54,451 nt of DNA, taken from positions 1 to 54,451 of the forward strand of contig JALVNE010000007.1 of assembly GCA_027026755.1 (NCBI GenBank), written 5' to 3'. Each line of letters starts with the position of its first letter. Positions within the stretch are counted from its first letter, which is position 1. Origin of the DNA: Sedimenticola sp. (lineage in GTDB: Bacteria; Pseudomonadota; Gammaproteobacteria; Chromatiales; Chromatiaceae). A program made the position numbers and the translations under genes. The notes beneath the pieces were generated by a model, which saw only the letters and a program-made list of their open reading frames with translations, was not told where the DNA came from and searched no databases. Below are positions 26,180 through 35,160 of this stretch, one piece after another.

Positions 26180-27361
26180 ATGTCTGGCATTTCCACCTTC
26201 AATCCCCCCGTGCGTACTCTCATGGGGCCGGGGCCTTCCGATGTCCCGCCCCGGGTGCTGGAGGCCCTTTCCCGACCCACCATCGGGCATCTGGACCCGC
26301 GTTTCGTGGACATGATGGAAGAAGTGAAGCGCATGCTGCAGTATGCCTTCATGACGGACAACGCCATGACCATGCCGGTTTCCGCCCCGGGTTCCGCGGG
26401 CATGGAAACCTGCTTCGCCAATCTCCTGGAGCCGGGCGACAAGGTCATCGTCTGCCAGAACGGCGTGTTTGGCGGGCGCATGAAGGAAAACGTCATTCGC
26501 TGTGGCGGCGAGGCCATCATGGTGGAAGACGAGTGGGGCAAGGTGGTGGACGTACAGAAGGTGGAGGACGCCCTGAAGGCCCATCCCGACGCCAAGGTGC
26601 TGGCCTTCGTCCATGCCGAAACCTCCACCGGCGCCCAGTCCGATGCCGCCACCCTGTGCCGGCTGGCCAGGGAGCATGACTGCCTGAGCATCGTGGATGC
26701 CGTCACGTCCCTTGGCGGCACGCCGGTAAGGGTGGACGACTGGGGCGCCGATGCCATCTATTCCGGCACCCAGAAATGCCTGTCCTGCGTTCCCGGCCTG
26801 TCACCCGTCAGCTTCAGCGAGGCGGCCCTGGAAGTGATACGCAAGCGCAACACCCCGGTGCAGAGCTGGTTCCTGGATCTCAACCTGGTCATGGGCTACT
26901 GGGGCAGTGGCGCCCAGCGCAGCTATCATCACACGGCGCCGGTGAATTCCCTGTACGCCCTGCACGAGGCCCTGTGCATTCTCCAGGAGGAAGGCCTGGA
27001 GAACGCCTGGGCGCGGCATGAAAAGCATCACCAGGCCCTGAAGGCAGGCCTGGAGGCCATGGGCATGAATTTCGTGGTGAAGGAAGGCGACCGGCTGCCG
27101 CAGCTCAATGCGGTTTCCGTGCCCGAAGGGGTGGATGAAGCTGCCGTGCGCCGCGCTCTGCTGGAGGATTTCAATCTGGAGATAGGCGCGGGCCTGGGCG
27201 CCCTGGCGGGCAAGGTGTGGCGCATCGGCCTCATGGGGCATGCCAGCAATCAGAAGAATGTATTGCTCTGCCTCTCGGCCCTGGAGGCTGTACTGGGACA
27301 GATGAAGGCGCCCATCGCCAAAGGGGCGGCCCTGGATGCCGCCATGGCAATATATGCCTGA
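26180..27361 (+). CDS. Class V aminotransferase, alanine/serine-glyoxylate type
   Basis: 393 residues from ATG 26180 (MSGISTFNPPVRTLMGPGPS, a start typical of alanine-glyoxylate and serine-glyoxylate aminotransferases). PLP binding is shown by SAPGSAGMETCFANLL, IVDAVTSLGG and the Schiff-base lysine K199 in YSGTQKCLS. Product glycine from glyoxylate is likely; the amino donor cannot be fixed from sequence. Divergent from glcDEF, suggesting shared control and a photorespiration-like salvage path. An upstream in-frame start at 26144 is less likely, since GAGGAACAGAAC precedes 26180. Confidence 0.9.
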   Translation: MSGISTFNPPVRTLMGPGPSDVPPRVLEALSRPTIGHLDPRFVDMMEEVKRMLQYAFMTDNAMTMPVSAPGSAGMETCFANLLEPGDKVIVCQNGVFGGRMKENVIRCGGEAIMVEDEWGKVVDVQKVEDALKAHPDAKVLAFVHAETSTGAQSDAATLCRLAREHDCLSIVDAVTSLGGTPVRVDDWGADAIYSGTQKCLSCVPGLSPVSFSEAALEVIRKRNTPVQSWFLDLNLVMGYWGSGAQRSYHHTAPVNSLYALHEALCILQEEGLENAWARHEKHHQALKAGLEAMGMNFVVKEGDRLPQLNAVSVPEGVDEAAVRRALLEDFNLEIGAGLGALAGKVWRIGLMGHASNQKNVLLCLSALEAVLGQMKAPIAKGAALDAAMAIYA

Positions 27362-27664
27362 TCAGACTGTTTGCTTTTCCCAGGGTTCGTGGACTTCCAG
27401 GGTGCATCCGTGACCGTGATAACCATGGCGCTCCTGCTCCACTTTTCGTCGTACCTGCATGTGCATATGGACAGGAGCAGGGTCGTACTCTGATTTCATC
27501 ACCACTTCCAGCCTGTCACCGATTTCCAGTTCCACAGGCAACCACAGCATCGCTCCCGTGGTGCTGATGTTGCTGAGGAACCCGATGCGAAACCTGTCGT
27601 TTTCGTCGGTACGGAAATGCACGGGACCGTGCCATTCCACTCTCGGGCTGCTGCGTCTGTCCAT
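27362..27664 (-). CDS. PilZ-domain protein (c-di-GMP receptor)
   Basis: 100 residues consisting of one PilZ domain. The c-di-GMP motifs are RRSSPR (N-terminal RxxxR) and NISTTGAML (N/DxSxxG). Start ATG 27664 follows GAGGAAAAG. A stand-alone PilZ receptor probably acts on motility, adhesion or polysaccharide export; the target is not evident. It abuts the aminotransferase convergently and sits 48 bp after lon on the same strand. Confidence 0.9.
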   Translation of the reverse strand: MDRRSSPRVEWHGPVHFRTDENDRFRIGFLSNISTTGAMLWLPVELEIGDRLEVVMKSEYDPAPVHMHMQVRRKVEQERHGYHGHGCTLEVHEPWEKQTV

Positions 27665-27712
27665 CGTCTTTTCCTCGAAACGAAATCCTCTCAGTCCCAT
27701 TATGGACCAGTT

Positions 27713-30076
27713 TCAGCCTTTGCGCCGGGCGCGGAACAGCAATGGCAGGACATCTTCATAAGTTGTGGCGAAATGCACCCGTAGGCCCTTGCGGATGTGC
27801 TCCGGGATTTCTTCCCAGTCGCCCTGGTTGTCCGCGGGCAGAATCAGTTCGCGTATACCGGCGCGGCGGGCGGCAATGACTTTCTCGCGGATGCCGCCCA
27901 CGGGAAAGACCTCGCCGGTCAGGGTAAGCTCCCCGGTCATGGCGATGCGCCGCACGGCCTTGCCCAGGGCGAGGGAGATGAGAGCCGAAGCCATGGTGAT
28001 GCCGGCGGACGGGCCGTCCTTGGGAGTGGCGCCGGCGGGCACATGCAGATGGATGAAAGCCTTTTCGAAGAAATCCTCGGGAATGCCAAACGGCTGCGCA
28101 TGGCTGACCACATAGCCATAGGCGATTTCGGCGGATTCCTTCATCACGTCGCCAAGCTGGCCCGTGAGTTTGAAGCCCCGGGCATAACTGTGGGTATGCA
28201 CCGCTTCCACGCTCAGGGTGGCGCCCCCCATGGCCGTCCAGGCCAGGCCGGTGACCACGCCGGGGCCGGATAGATTCCGCTCGTCGCGGAATACCGCCGG
28301 GCCGAGATAGGCCTTGAGGTCGTTCTTGCCGATCTCCAGGGGGGGCTGGCGGCCTTCCTGTATCTTGACCACCGCCTTGCGCACGATGCGCGCCAGCTGC
28401 TTGTCCAGGCGGCGCACCCCGGCGTCCCGGGCATAGTCCTCGATGATCTTGCGCAGCACCGGGGCCTTGATCTTGATGTCGCCACGCTTCAGCCCGGCCT
28501 CGCGGATTTGCCGGGGCAGCAGGTAGCGGCGGCCGATCTGCAGCTTTTCTTCGGGGATGTAGCCGGAGAGCTGAATGATCTCCATGCGGTCCAGCAGGGG
28601 CGCGGGAATGGTGTCCAGCTGGTTGGCGGTGCAGATGAACAGGGTTTCGGACAGGTCGAAGCGCAGGTCCAGGTAATGATCCAGGAACTCGCTGTTCTGC
28701 TCAGGGTCCAGCACTTCCAGCAGGGCAGAGGCGGGATCGCCCTGGTAGCTGGCGCCGATCTTGTCGATCTCGTCCAGCATGATCACCGGATTCTGGGTGC
28801 CGGCCTGCTTCATGGCCTGGATGAACTTGCCGGGCATGGCGCCGATGTAGGTGCGCCGGTGGCCCTTGATCTCCGCCTCGTCGCGGATGCCGCCCACGGA
28901 AAAACGGTAGAAGCGCCGTCCCATGGCTTCCGCCACGGATTTGCCTATGGATGTCTTGCCCACGCCGGGCGGGCCCACCAGCAGAATGATGGCGCCCTTG
29001 ATCTCGCCGCGCTGTATGCCCAGGGCGAGGAATTCCAGGATGCGTTCCTTCACGTCCTCCAGGCCATAGTGATCCCGGTCCAGCACCTTGCGCGCATGGG
29101 CCAGCTCCAGGTTGTCTTCGGATTCCCGCCCCCAGGGCAGCATGGTGATCCAGTCCAGGTAGTTGCGCGTGACGTTGTATTCCGCGGAACTGGAATCCAG
29201 CATGGCCAACTTGTCCAGCTCTTCCTCCACCCGCTCGGTGGCTTCTTCCGTCAGCGTCAGCTTGTCCAGGCGTTCCCGGAATTTCTCGATGTCTGCCGTG
29301 CGGTCGTCCTTGGAGATGCCCAGCTCCTGCTGGATGACCTTGAGCTGTTCGCGCAGAAAGAACTCGCGCTGCTGGCGGTCCATGCGCTCTTCCACGGCTT
29401 CGCGGATCTTTTGCTGGGATTTCGCCAGTTCCAGTTCCTTGCTCAGGAGGGCCAGCACTTTCTCCATGCGTGGCAGCAGGGGCAGGGTTTCAAGCACTTC
29501 CTGTTGCTCGAACTTGCTGGCGGAAGTCAGGCCGGTGGCGAAATCCGCCAGCAGGGAGGGGTTTTCCGGGCCGAAGCGATCCAGGAAGAAGCGCAATTCC
29601 TCCTGCAGCAGGGGGTTGAGAGGCAACAGCTCCTTGATGGTGTTGATGATGGCCAGGGCATAGGCCTTGACCTCTTCGGAAGGCTTGCCCGGGGGCTCGC
29701 GCAGATATTCCACCCGGGCGATGTAGGGCGGCTGGTCGCTGACGAATTTCTCCACCCGGAAGCGCTGCAGGCATTCCACCAGCACCTGCAGGCGGCCATC
29801 CACGGTATGCACTTTGTGGATGCGCCCCACCGTTCCCACCTGGTACATGGCGTCCGGGGCCGTTCGTTCCGCCTCGTCGTCACGGGTGAGCAGCAGGCCG
29901 ATGAGGTCCGAGTCCGATTCGCGGATGGCTTCGATGGTGGGCATCCAGAACTCGCCGTCCATGAGCAGGGGCACGCCCTGACCCGGAAAGAAAGGGCGGG
30001 CCGCAATGGGCAGTATGTGAATGACATTGGGCAGCACCTCGTCTGCCCGTGCGAGCAACTGGCTTTCCTGGTTCAT
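27713..30076 (-). CDS. lon: ATP-dependent protease Lon
   Basis: 787 residues, matching bacterial LonA. An N-terminal LON substrate domain (VIHILPIAARPFFPGQGVPL) is followed by a coiled-coil region, AAA+ module with Walker A GPPGVGKTSIG (about residue 368) and Walker B in IMLDEIDKIG, then the C-terminal protease with catalytic Ser in KDGPSAGITMA (about 687) and a downstream Lys. It degrades misfolded and regulatory proteins in the cytoplasm. The first residues, LPIAARPFFPGQ, differ from E. coli Lon (LPLRDVVVYPH), placing it in the second Lon group found in many Proteobacteria, so another lon may exist elsewhere in the genome. Confidence 0.97.
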   Translation of the reverse strand: MNQESQLLARADEVLPNVIHILPIAARPFFPGQGVPLLMDGEFWMPTIEAIRESDSDLIGLLLTRDDEAERTAPDAMYQVGTVGRIHKVHTVDGRLQVLVECLQRFRVEKFVSDQPPYIARVEYLREPPGKPSEEVKAYALAIINTIKELLPLNPLLQEELRFFLDRFGPENPSLLADFATGLTSASKFEQQEVLETLPLLPRMEKVLALLSKELELAKSQQKIREAVEERMDRQQREFFLREQLKVIQQELGISKDDRTADIEKFRERLDKLTLTEEATERVEEELDKLAMLDSSSAEYNVTRNYLDWITMLPWGRESEDNLELAHARKVLDRDHYGLEDVKERILEFLALGIQRGEIKGAIILLVGPPGVGKTSIGKSVAEAMGRRFYRFSVGGIRDEAEIKGHRRTYIGAMPGKFIQAMKQAGTQNPVIMLDEIDKIGASYQGDPASALLEVLDPEQNSEFLDHYLDLRFDLSETLFICTANQLDTIPAPLLDRMEIIQLSGYIPEEKLQIGRRYLLPRQIREAGLKRGDIKIKAPVLRKIIEDYARDAGVRRLDKQLARIVRKAVVKIQEGRQPPLEIGKNDLKAYLGPAVFRDERNLSGPGVVTGLAWTAMGGATLSVEAVHTHSYARGFKLTGQLGDVMKESAEIAYGYVVSHAQPFGIPEDFFEKAFIHLHVPAGATPKDGPSAGITMASALISLALGKAVRRIAMTGELTLTGEVFPVGGIREKVIAARRAGIRELILPADNQGDWEEIPEHIRKGLRVHFATTYEDVLPLLFRARRKG

Positions 30077-30154
30077 GGGCGTTCTTCTTGCTGGGTTTCC
30101 GGGTTTTCCAACATGGGGGTGAATGCGGGAAATGCAACCCCCCTGGCCGGCCGC

Positions 30155-30955
30155 TTACTTTGTTTCAGGCCCTGACAGGGAATGAAGGGCGTTTGCCAGG
30201 CAGGCGAAGTCTTCCAGGCTCAACTGCTCCGCCCTGAGGGAAGGATCGATACCGCAGTCCGTGATGGTGTCGGGGCCAACCAGTCCCTTCAGGGTATTGC
30301 GCAGGGTCTTGCGCCGCTGGGAGAAGGCCTGAGTCACCAGTTTCCCAAAAGCGCCCATGTCGCCGATGTCGAACAGGGCCTTCTCATAAGGGGTGACACG
30401 GACGAAGGCCGAATCCACTTTGGGCGGCGGCTGGAAGGCGCCGGGACCGATGGGAAACAGCATCCGCACCTGGCAGCGGATCTGCAGCATGACGCTCAGG
30501 CGGCCGTAGGTCTTGCCGCCGGGACCAGCCACCATGCGTTCTACCACCTCTTTCTGCAGCATGAAGTGCATGTCCCGGAGACACCGGCTGTTTTCCAGCA
30601 GGTGGAACAGGAGGGGGGTGGAGATGTTGTAGGGCAGGTTGCCCACCACGCGCAGTTCCCGGTCTTCCCGCGCCAGACCGCAGAAGTCGAATTTCAGTGC
30701 GTCTGCCGAATGCAGGTTGAAGTTTTTCCACCGGGCGTATTTTTCTTCCAGCAGGCGCACCAGATCCCGATCCAGTTCCACGGCATCCAGGCGTTTCACC
30801 CGGGGAAGCAGCAGGCCGGTAATGGCCCCCTGGCCAGGCCCGATTTCCACCAGATGATCTTCCGGCGAGGGATCGATGGCCTGCACGATCCGGGTGATGA
30901 CGCCAGGATCATGGAGGAAATTCTGGCCGAAGCGCTTGCGGGCTTTGTGTGACAT
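30155..30955 (-). CDS. rsmA: 16S rRNA (adenine1518/1519-N6) dimethyltransferase RsmA
   Basis: 266 residues from ATG 30955 (MSHKARKRFGQNFLHDPGVI). The SAM site is VEIGPGQGAITGLL, the catalytic motif is NLPYNIS, and the C-terminal domain contains SQRRKTLRNTLKGL. It dimethylates two adenines in the 3' hairpin of 16S rRNA during late 30S assembly. Length is usual (E. coli 273). The extension to 31012 lacks family similarity. Confidence 0.97.
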   Translation of the reverse strand: MSHKARKRFGQNFLHDPGVITRIVQAIDPSPEDHLVEIGPGQGAITGLLLPRVKRLDAVELDRDLVRLLEEKYARWKNFNLHSADALKFDFCGLAREDRELRVVGNLPYNISTPLLFHLLENSRCLRDMHFMLQKEVVERMVAGPGGKTYGRLSVMLQIRCQVRMLFPIGPGAFQPPPKVDSAFVRVTPYEKALFDIGDMGAFGKLVTQAFSQRRKTLRNTLKGLVGPDTITDCGIDPSLRAEQLSLEDFACLANALHSLSGPETK

Positions 30956-31030
30956 GGAATGATTGTACTTGTATTTCCGCCAGATTGGGCTATTGCTTAT
31001 CAGTACAGACAAAAGAAGAGGAGAGAGATT

Positions 31031-31264
31031 ATGTCAAACTGGTGCAGTGATGTGCTGATTCACATCGATGAAGAACTCGATGATGCAAATATCCATGATA
31101 TCGAGAGAGATGTCAGCATGATCGACGGTGTTTACAGCGCTTGCGTGCCGGAAAAAGCCCGGCATCTGATGCTGGTGGATTATGACCCCGAGGCGGTGGA
31201 TATCGCTGCTTTGCTGAATCCGGTTCAGACCCGGGGTCTGCATTGTGAACTGGTCGGGTTGTAA
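31031..31264 (+). CDS. Small HMA-like (ferredoxin-fold) protein without CxxC
   Basis: 77 residues from ATG 31031, with GAAGAGGAGAGAG upstream. Pattern is beta-alpha-beta-beta-alpha-beta (VLIHIDEEL, IHDIERDVSMIDGVYSACV, HLMLVDYDPEAVDIAALL). This resembles heavy-metal-associated fold proteins, but the metal-binding CxxC is absent. Similar short proteins are encoded in other Gammaproteobacteria. Function unknown; divergent from rsmA and 87 bp before miaB. Confidence 0.7.
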   Translation: MSNWCSDVLIHIDEELDDANIHDIERDVSMIDGVYSACVPEKARHLMLVDYDPEAVDIAALLNPVQTRGLHCELVGL

Positions 31265-31351
31265 GGCTTCATAGCGTCGGGTATTTCCCTGATAGCGGGA
31301 ATCGGCTGAAAGTTATACAATTTCCTGCCGTTTCTCATTGATTGAGCAAGA

Positions 31352-32698
31352 ATGCCCGGCAAGCTGTACATCAAAACCTTCGGATGCCAGATGAACGAGT
31401 ACGACTCCAGCAAGATGGAGGACGTGCTCAGGCAGGCCCATGGCCTGGAACCGGTGGAGGCGCCAGAAGAGGCCGACCTACTGCTGCTCAACACCTGTTC
31501 CATCCGGGAAAAGGCCCAGGAGAAAGTGTTTTCCCTGCTGGGCCGCTGGAAGGACTGGAAGAAAGACAAGCCGGGCCTGGTCATTGGCGTGGGCGGCTGC
31601 GTGGCCAGCCAGGAAGGCGAGGCCATTCGCCGCCGCGCCCCTTACGTGGACCTGGTGTTCGGCCCCCAGACCCTGCACCGTCTGCCTGCCATGCTGGAGC
31701 AGGTACGAAGCACCGGCAAGCCGGTGGTGGACGTGAATTTTCCCGAAATCGAGAAGTTCGACCGTTTGCCCGAGCCCCGGGCGGAGGGGGCCACGGCCTT
31801 CGTGTCCATCATGGAAGGCTGCTCCAAGTACTGCACCTATTGCGTGGTGCCCTATACCCGGGGCACGGAGATCAGCCGCCCCTTCGACGATGTCATTGCC
31901 GAGGTGGCCCAGCTCGCCGCCCAGGGGGTGCGTGAGGTGAACCTGCTGGGGCAGAACGTGAATGCCTACCGGGGCGAGATGCACGATGGCGGGATCGCCG
32001 ACCTGGCCCTGCTCATCCGCTACGTGGCTGCCATCGACGGCATCGAGCGCATCCGTTTCACCACCTCCCATCCCGTGGAATTCTCCGACAGCCTCATCGA
32101 GGTCTATGGCGAGGTGCCCGAGCTGGTGAGCTTTTTGCACTTGCCAGTACAGTCCGGCTCCGACCGCATCCTCATGGCCATGAAGCGCGGCCACAGCGCT
32201 TTCGAGTACAAGCAGAAGATCAAACGCTTGCGCCAAGTGCGCCCGGATATCAGCATTTCCTCGGATTTCATCGTCGGCTTTCCCGGCGAAACGGATGAGG
32301 ACCATCGCCTCACCATGAAGCTCATCGAGGAAATCGGCTTCGACCAGTCCTTCAGCTTCATCTACAGCCGCCGCCCCGGCACCCCGGCGGCGGACTACGA
32401 GGATGACGTGCCCCATGAGGTCAAGCAGGCACGCCTCATGGAACTGCAGCAGGCCATCAACAGCAATGCCCAGCGCATCAGCCGCCAGATGGTGGGAACG
32501 GTGCAGCGGGTGCTGGTGGAGCGTCACGCGCGCAAGGACGGCAGGGAGCTGGCCGGGCGCACGGAAAACAACCGGGTGGTGAACTTCGCCGGCCCGGATT
32601 CCCTCATCGGGCAGTTCGTGGACCTGCGCATCACCGAGGCCCTGCCCAATTCACTGCGAGGAGAACTGCCGGAACCGGCCGTTGCGGCCACCGCCTGA
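31352..32698 (+). CDS. miaB: tRNA-2-methylthio-N6-dimethylallyladenosine synthase MiaB
   Basis: 448 residues. N-terminal UPF0004 domain with its cluster cysteines in [21 protein letters not shown] and GVGGCVASQ. The radical SAM cluster is CSKYCTYC (about residues 157-164), followed by the C-terminal TRAM domain. It methylthiolates i6A37 of tRNAs that read UNN codons. Begins the miaB-ybeZ-ybeY-corC-lnt cluster, an order conserved in Gammaproteobacteria. Confidence 0.98.
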   Translation: MPGKLYIKTFGCQMNEYDSSKMEDVLRQAHGLEPVEAPEEADLLLLNTCSIREKAQEKVFSLLGRWKDWKKDKPGLVIGVGGCVASQEGEAIRRRAPYVDLVFGPQTLHRLPAMLEQVRSTGKPVVDVNFPEIEKFDRLPEPRAEGATAFVSIMEGCSKYCTYCVVPYTRGTEISRPFDDVIAEVAQLAAQGVREVNLLGQNVNAYRGEMHDGGIADLALLIRYVAAIDGIERIRFTTSHPVEFSDSLIEVYGEVPELVSFLHLPVQSGSDRILMAMKRGHSAFEYKQKIKRLRQVRPDISISSDFIVGFPGETDEDHRLTMKLIEEIGFDQSFSFIYSRRPGTPAADYEDDVPHEVKQARLMELQQAINSNAQRISRQMVGTVQRVLVERHARKDGRELAGRTENNRVVNFAGPDSLIGQFVDLRITEALPNSLRGELPEPAVAATA

Positions 32699-32705
32699 AG
32701 TATCC

Positions 32706-33695
32706 ATGACCCAAGCCCTGGCATCCGACCATCCCGAATCCCTGGATCTCATTCTCACGCCCGACGACAACGAGCGCCTGCGCAATCTCTGCGGCCAGCT
32801 CGACGAGCACCTGCGCCTGCTGGAGCGGCGCCTGGGCATAGAAATCAACAACAGGGGCAACAGCTTCCGGCTCATCGGCGCCGCCCCCGTCATCACGGCG
32901 GGCAGGGACGTGCTGCGGGCCCTGTATGCCGAAACCGAGGATGAAGTGCTCACGCCGGCGGCGGTGCATCTCGCCCTGCAGGAATCCGGCGCGGAACAGC
33001 TGCTGCAGGCGGTAGAGCCGGATCTGCCCGAGGTGGTCATCAAGACCAAGCGCGGCCTGATCCGCGGCCGCGGCCCGCACCAGAAGGAATATCTGCACAA
33101 GGTCATGACCCATGACATCAATTTCGGCGTGGGACCGGCGGGCACGGGCAAGACTTACCTGGCCGTGGCCTGCGCCGTGGAGGCCCTGGAGCGCGACCGG
33201 GTAAGGCGCATCATGCTGGTGCGCCCGGCGGTGGAAGCCGGGGAGCGCCTGGGTTTCCTGCCTGGCGATCTGGCGCAGAAAATCGATCCTTATTTGCGTC
33301 CCCTGTACGATGCCCTGTACGAGATGCTGGGTTTCGAGAAGGTGCACAAGCTGGTGGAGCGCAATGTCATCGAGGTCGCGCCCCTGGCCTATATGCGCGG
33401 CCGTACCCTGAACGAGTCCTTCATCATCCTGGACGAGGCCCAGAACACCACGCCGGAGCAGATGAAGATGTTTCTCACCCGCATCGGTTTCGGTTCCACG
33501 GCGGTGATCACCGGGGATGTGACCCAGGTGGACCTGCCCCGCCACCAGCGTTCCGGCCTGCGCCAGGCCACGGAAATCCTGGCCCAGGTGGAAGGCATCA
33601 GCTTCACCTTTTTCAGCGCCAGGGACGTGGTGCGTCATCCCCTGGTGCAGCGGGTGGTGCAGGCTTACGAAGGCCACCGAAACGACAATGACTGA
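32706..33695 (+). CDS. ybeZ: PhoH-like ATPase YbeZ
   Basis: 329 residues from ATG 32706, 7 bp after miaB. Walker A is GPAGTGKTYLA (about residue 142) and Walker B is FIILDEAQNTTPEQ, followed by ITGDVTQVDLP. An N-terminal KH-like segment precedes the ATPase core. YbeZ works with the YbeY endoribonuclease in RNA processing and ribosome quality control. The frame 8 codons upstream is not supported by a ribosome-binding site. Confidence 0.95.
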   Translation: MTQALASDHPESLDLILTPDDNERLRNLCGQLDEHLRLLERRLGIEINNRGNSFRLIGAAPVITAGRDVLRALYAETEDEVLTPAAVHLALQESGAEQLLQAVEPDLPEVVIKTKRGLIRGRGPHQKEYLHKVMTHDINFGVGPAGTGKTYLAVACAVEALERDRVRRIMLVRPAVEAGERLGFLPGDLAQKIDPYLRPLYDALYEMLGFEKVHKLVERNVIEVAPLAYMRGRTLNESFIILDEAQNTTPEQMKMFLTRIGFGSTAVITGDVTQVDLPRHQRSGLRQATEILAQVEGISFTFFSARDVVRHPLVQRVVQAYEGHRNDND

Positions 33696-33725
33696 AGCCG
33701 GAATCTTGCTCATCGCTGTCGCCGC

Positions 33726-33790
33726 AGGTCGGGCTTCAGCCCGACAATACTTCCGAAGTTTGGCCAGTCGGGCTGAAGCCCGACCTACGG
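33726..33790. repeat. GTCGGG-palindrome repeat, copy 2
   Basis: AGGTCGGGCTTCAGCCCGAC (33726-33745) and GTCGGGCTGAAGCCCGACCT (33767-33786) are inverted to each other, and each is itself palindromic. It occupies the ybeZ-ybeY gap. Confidence 0.9.
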
Positions 33791-33800
33791 GAGGCGGTTG

Positions 33801-34250
33801 GTGAGCCTGGAGCTGCAACTGGCCAGCAAGGCCACAGACCTGCCTGCCAAATCCGACTTCGAGGTCTGGGCCGAAACCGCCCTGGAGGATGAAGAGCGCC
33901 GCGGTTTGGTGATCCGCATCGTGGACGAAGCCGAGAGCCGCCAGCTCAACCGCGACTACCGGGGCAAGGACAGCCCGACCAATGTCCTGTCCTTTCCGTT
34001 CGAAGCGCCTCCCGGCGTGCCCAATGAACATCTGGGCGACCTGGTCATCTGCGCTCCCGTGGTGAAGCGGGAAGCAAAAGCACAGGGCAAGGCGGAAGCC
34101 CATCACTGGGCGCACATGGTGATCCATGGCGTGCTGCATCTGCGTGGCCATGACCATCAGGACGATGCCGAAGCCCAAATCATGGAAGACCTGGAAAGAC
34201 AACTGCTGGCGGGCCTGGGCCTGCCTGATCCCTATCTGGAAATCCTTTAG
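33801..34250 (+). CDS. ybeY: Endoribonuclease YbeY
   Basis: 149 residues from GTG 33801, which is 6 nt after GGGAGG; TTG 33798 is too close to that site. The zinc motif is [11 protein letters not shown] (about residues 108-118, H-x3-H-x5-H), and [11 protein letters not shown] is a family stretch. YbeY matures 16S rRNA 3' ends and acts in 70S quality control. Normally tightly linked to ybeZ; here a 65-bp palindromic repeat ends about 10 bp before the start. Confidence 0.95.
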   Translation: MSLELQLASKATDLPAKSDFEVWAETALEDEERRGLVIRIVDEAESRQLNRDYRGKDSPTNVLSFPFEAPPGVPNEHLGDLVICAPVVKREAKAQGKAEAHHWAHMVIHGVLHLRGHDHQDDAEAQIMEDLERQLLAGLGLPDPYLEIL

Positions 34251-34296
34251 AACGGCATTAGCCGCCATTCTCCCATACGAAGAAATCACGAGTTAT

Positions 34297-35160
34297 ATGA
34301 ATACCAGCAGCAAAGCGCCCTCGACCCCCTGGCTCAGGAAACTCCTGGCCCCCCTGGTGAAAGCCCATCCTGAAACCCGGGATGACCTGGTGGCCATACT
34401 CCGGCAGGCCCGCTCCCGGCATCTCATGGATGGCGAAGCCCTGTCCATGATGGAAGCCGTGTTGCAGGTGTCCGAGCTGCGGGTGCGTGACATCATGATT
34501 CCCCGGGCGCGCATGGTGGTGGTGGAAAGGGACAAGCCCATGGAGGAGATTCTGCCGGTGATCGTGGAGTCCGCCCACTCGCGCTTTCCCGTCATCGGCG
34601 ACGACCGCAGTGAGGTGGTGGGCATACTCCTGGCCAAAGACCTGCTGCAATACTGTGGCCCCTCGGCGCGGTCCTTCAACATGCGCGACGTGCTGCGCTC
34701 GGCGGTGTTCGTACCCGAGAGCAAGCGCCTGAACGTGCTGCTCAAGGAATTTCGCGTCAGCCGCAATCACATGGCCATCGTCATCGACGAATACGGTGGC
34801 GCGGCGGGGCTGATCACCATCGAGGACGTGCTGGAGCAGATCGTGGGGGAGATCGAGGACGAGTACGATTTCGACGAAGGCGCCTATATTCTCAAGCGCG
34901 GCGACGATCTGTACACGGCCAAGGCCCACACCACCATCGAGGACTTCAACGAGTTCTTTCATACGGATTTCGATGACCAGGACTATGACACCATAGGCGG
35001 CATGGTGGTGAACGCTCTGGGGCACATGCCCAAGCGGGGCGAAAGCGTGGAGATCGGCGGTTTCCGCTTCATCGTGGTGCGCGCCGACAGCCGCAAGGTG
35101 CGCTTGCTGAACATCGAGCGCCTGGATGATGCAGCGGATGTCAACGACGGGGAGACATGA
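34297..35160 (+). CDS. corC: CorC/YbeX family protein (CBS pair plus transporter-associated domain)
   Basis: 287 residues from ATG 34297. Two CBS motifs (VRDIMIPRARM ... FPVIGDDRSEVVGILLAKDLL and VFVPESKRLNVLLKEFR ... IVIDEYGGAAGLITIEDVLEQIVGEIEDE) are followed by a C-terminal CorC_HlyC domain. Proposed roles are magnesium or cobalt efflux and ribosome-related functions. Overlaps lnt (ATGA), so they are co-translated. Confidence 0.93.
   Translation: MNTSSKAPSTPWLRKLLAPLVKAHPETRDDLVAILRQARSRHLMDGEALSMMEAVLQVSELRVRDIMIPRARMVVVERDKPMEEILPVIVESAHSRFPVIGDDRSEVVGILLAKDLLQYCGPSARSFNMRDVLRSAVFVPESKRLNVLLKEFRVSRNHMAIVIDEYGGAAGLITIEDVLEQIVGEIEDEYDFDEGAYILKRGDDLYTAKAHTTIEDFNEFFHTDFDDQDYDTIGGMVVNALGHMPKRGESVEIGGFRFIVVRADSRKVRLLNIERLDDAADVNDGET

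Noticed and set aside
24611..26677. glcD with a 203-residue N-terminal extension
   Set aside because: The extension is antisense to the aminotransferase gene, and the family starts at ATG 26068.
28508..30175. 555-codon plus-strand open frame
   Set aside because: Antisense of lon; composition is Gln/His/Gly-rich without any domain signature.
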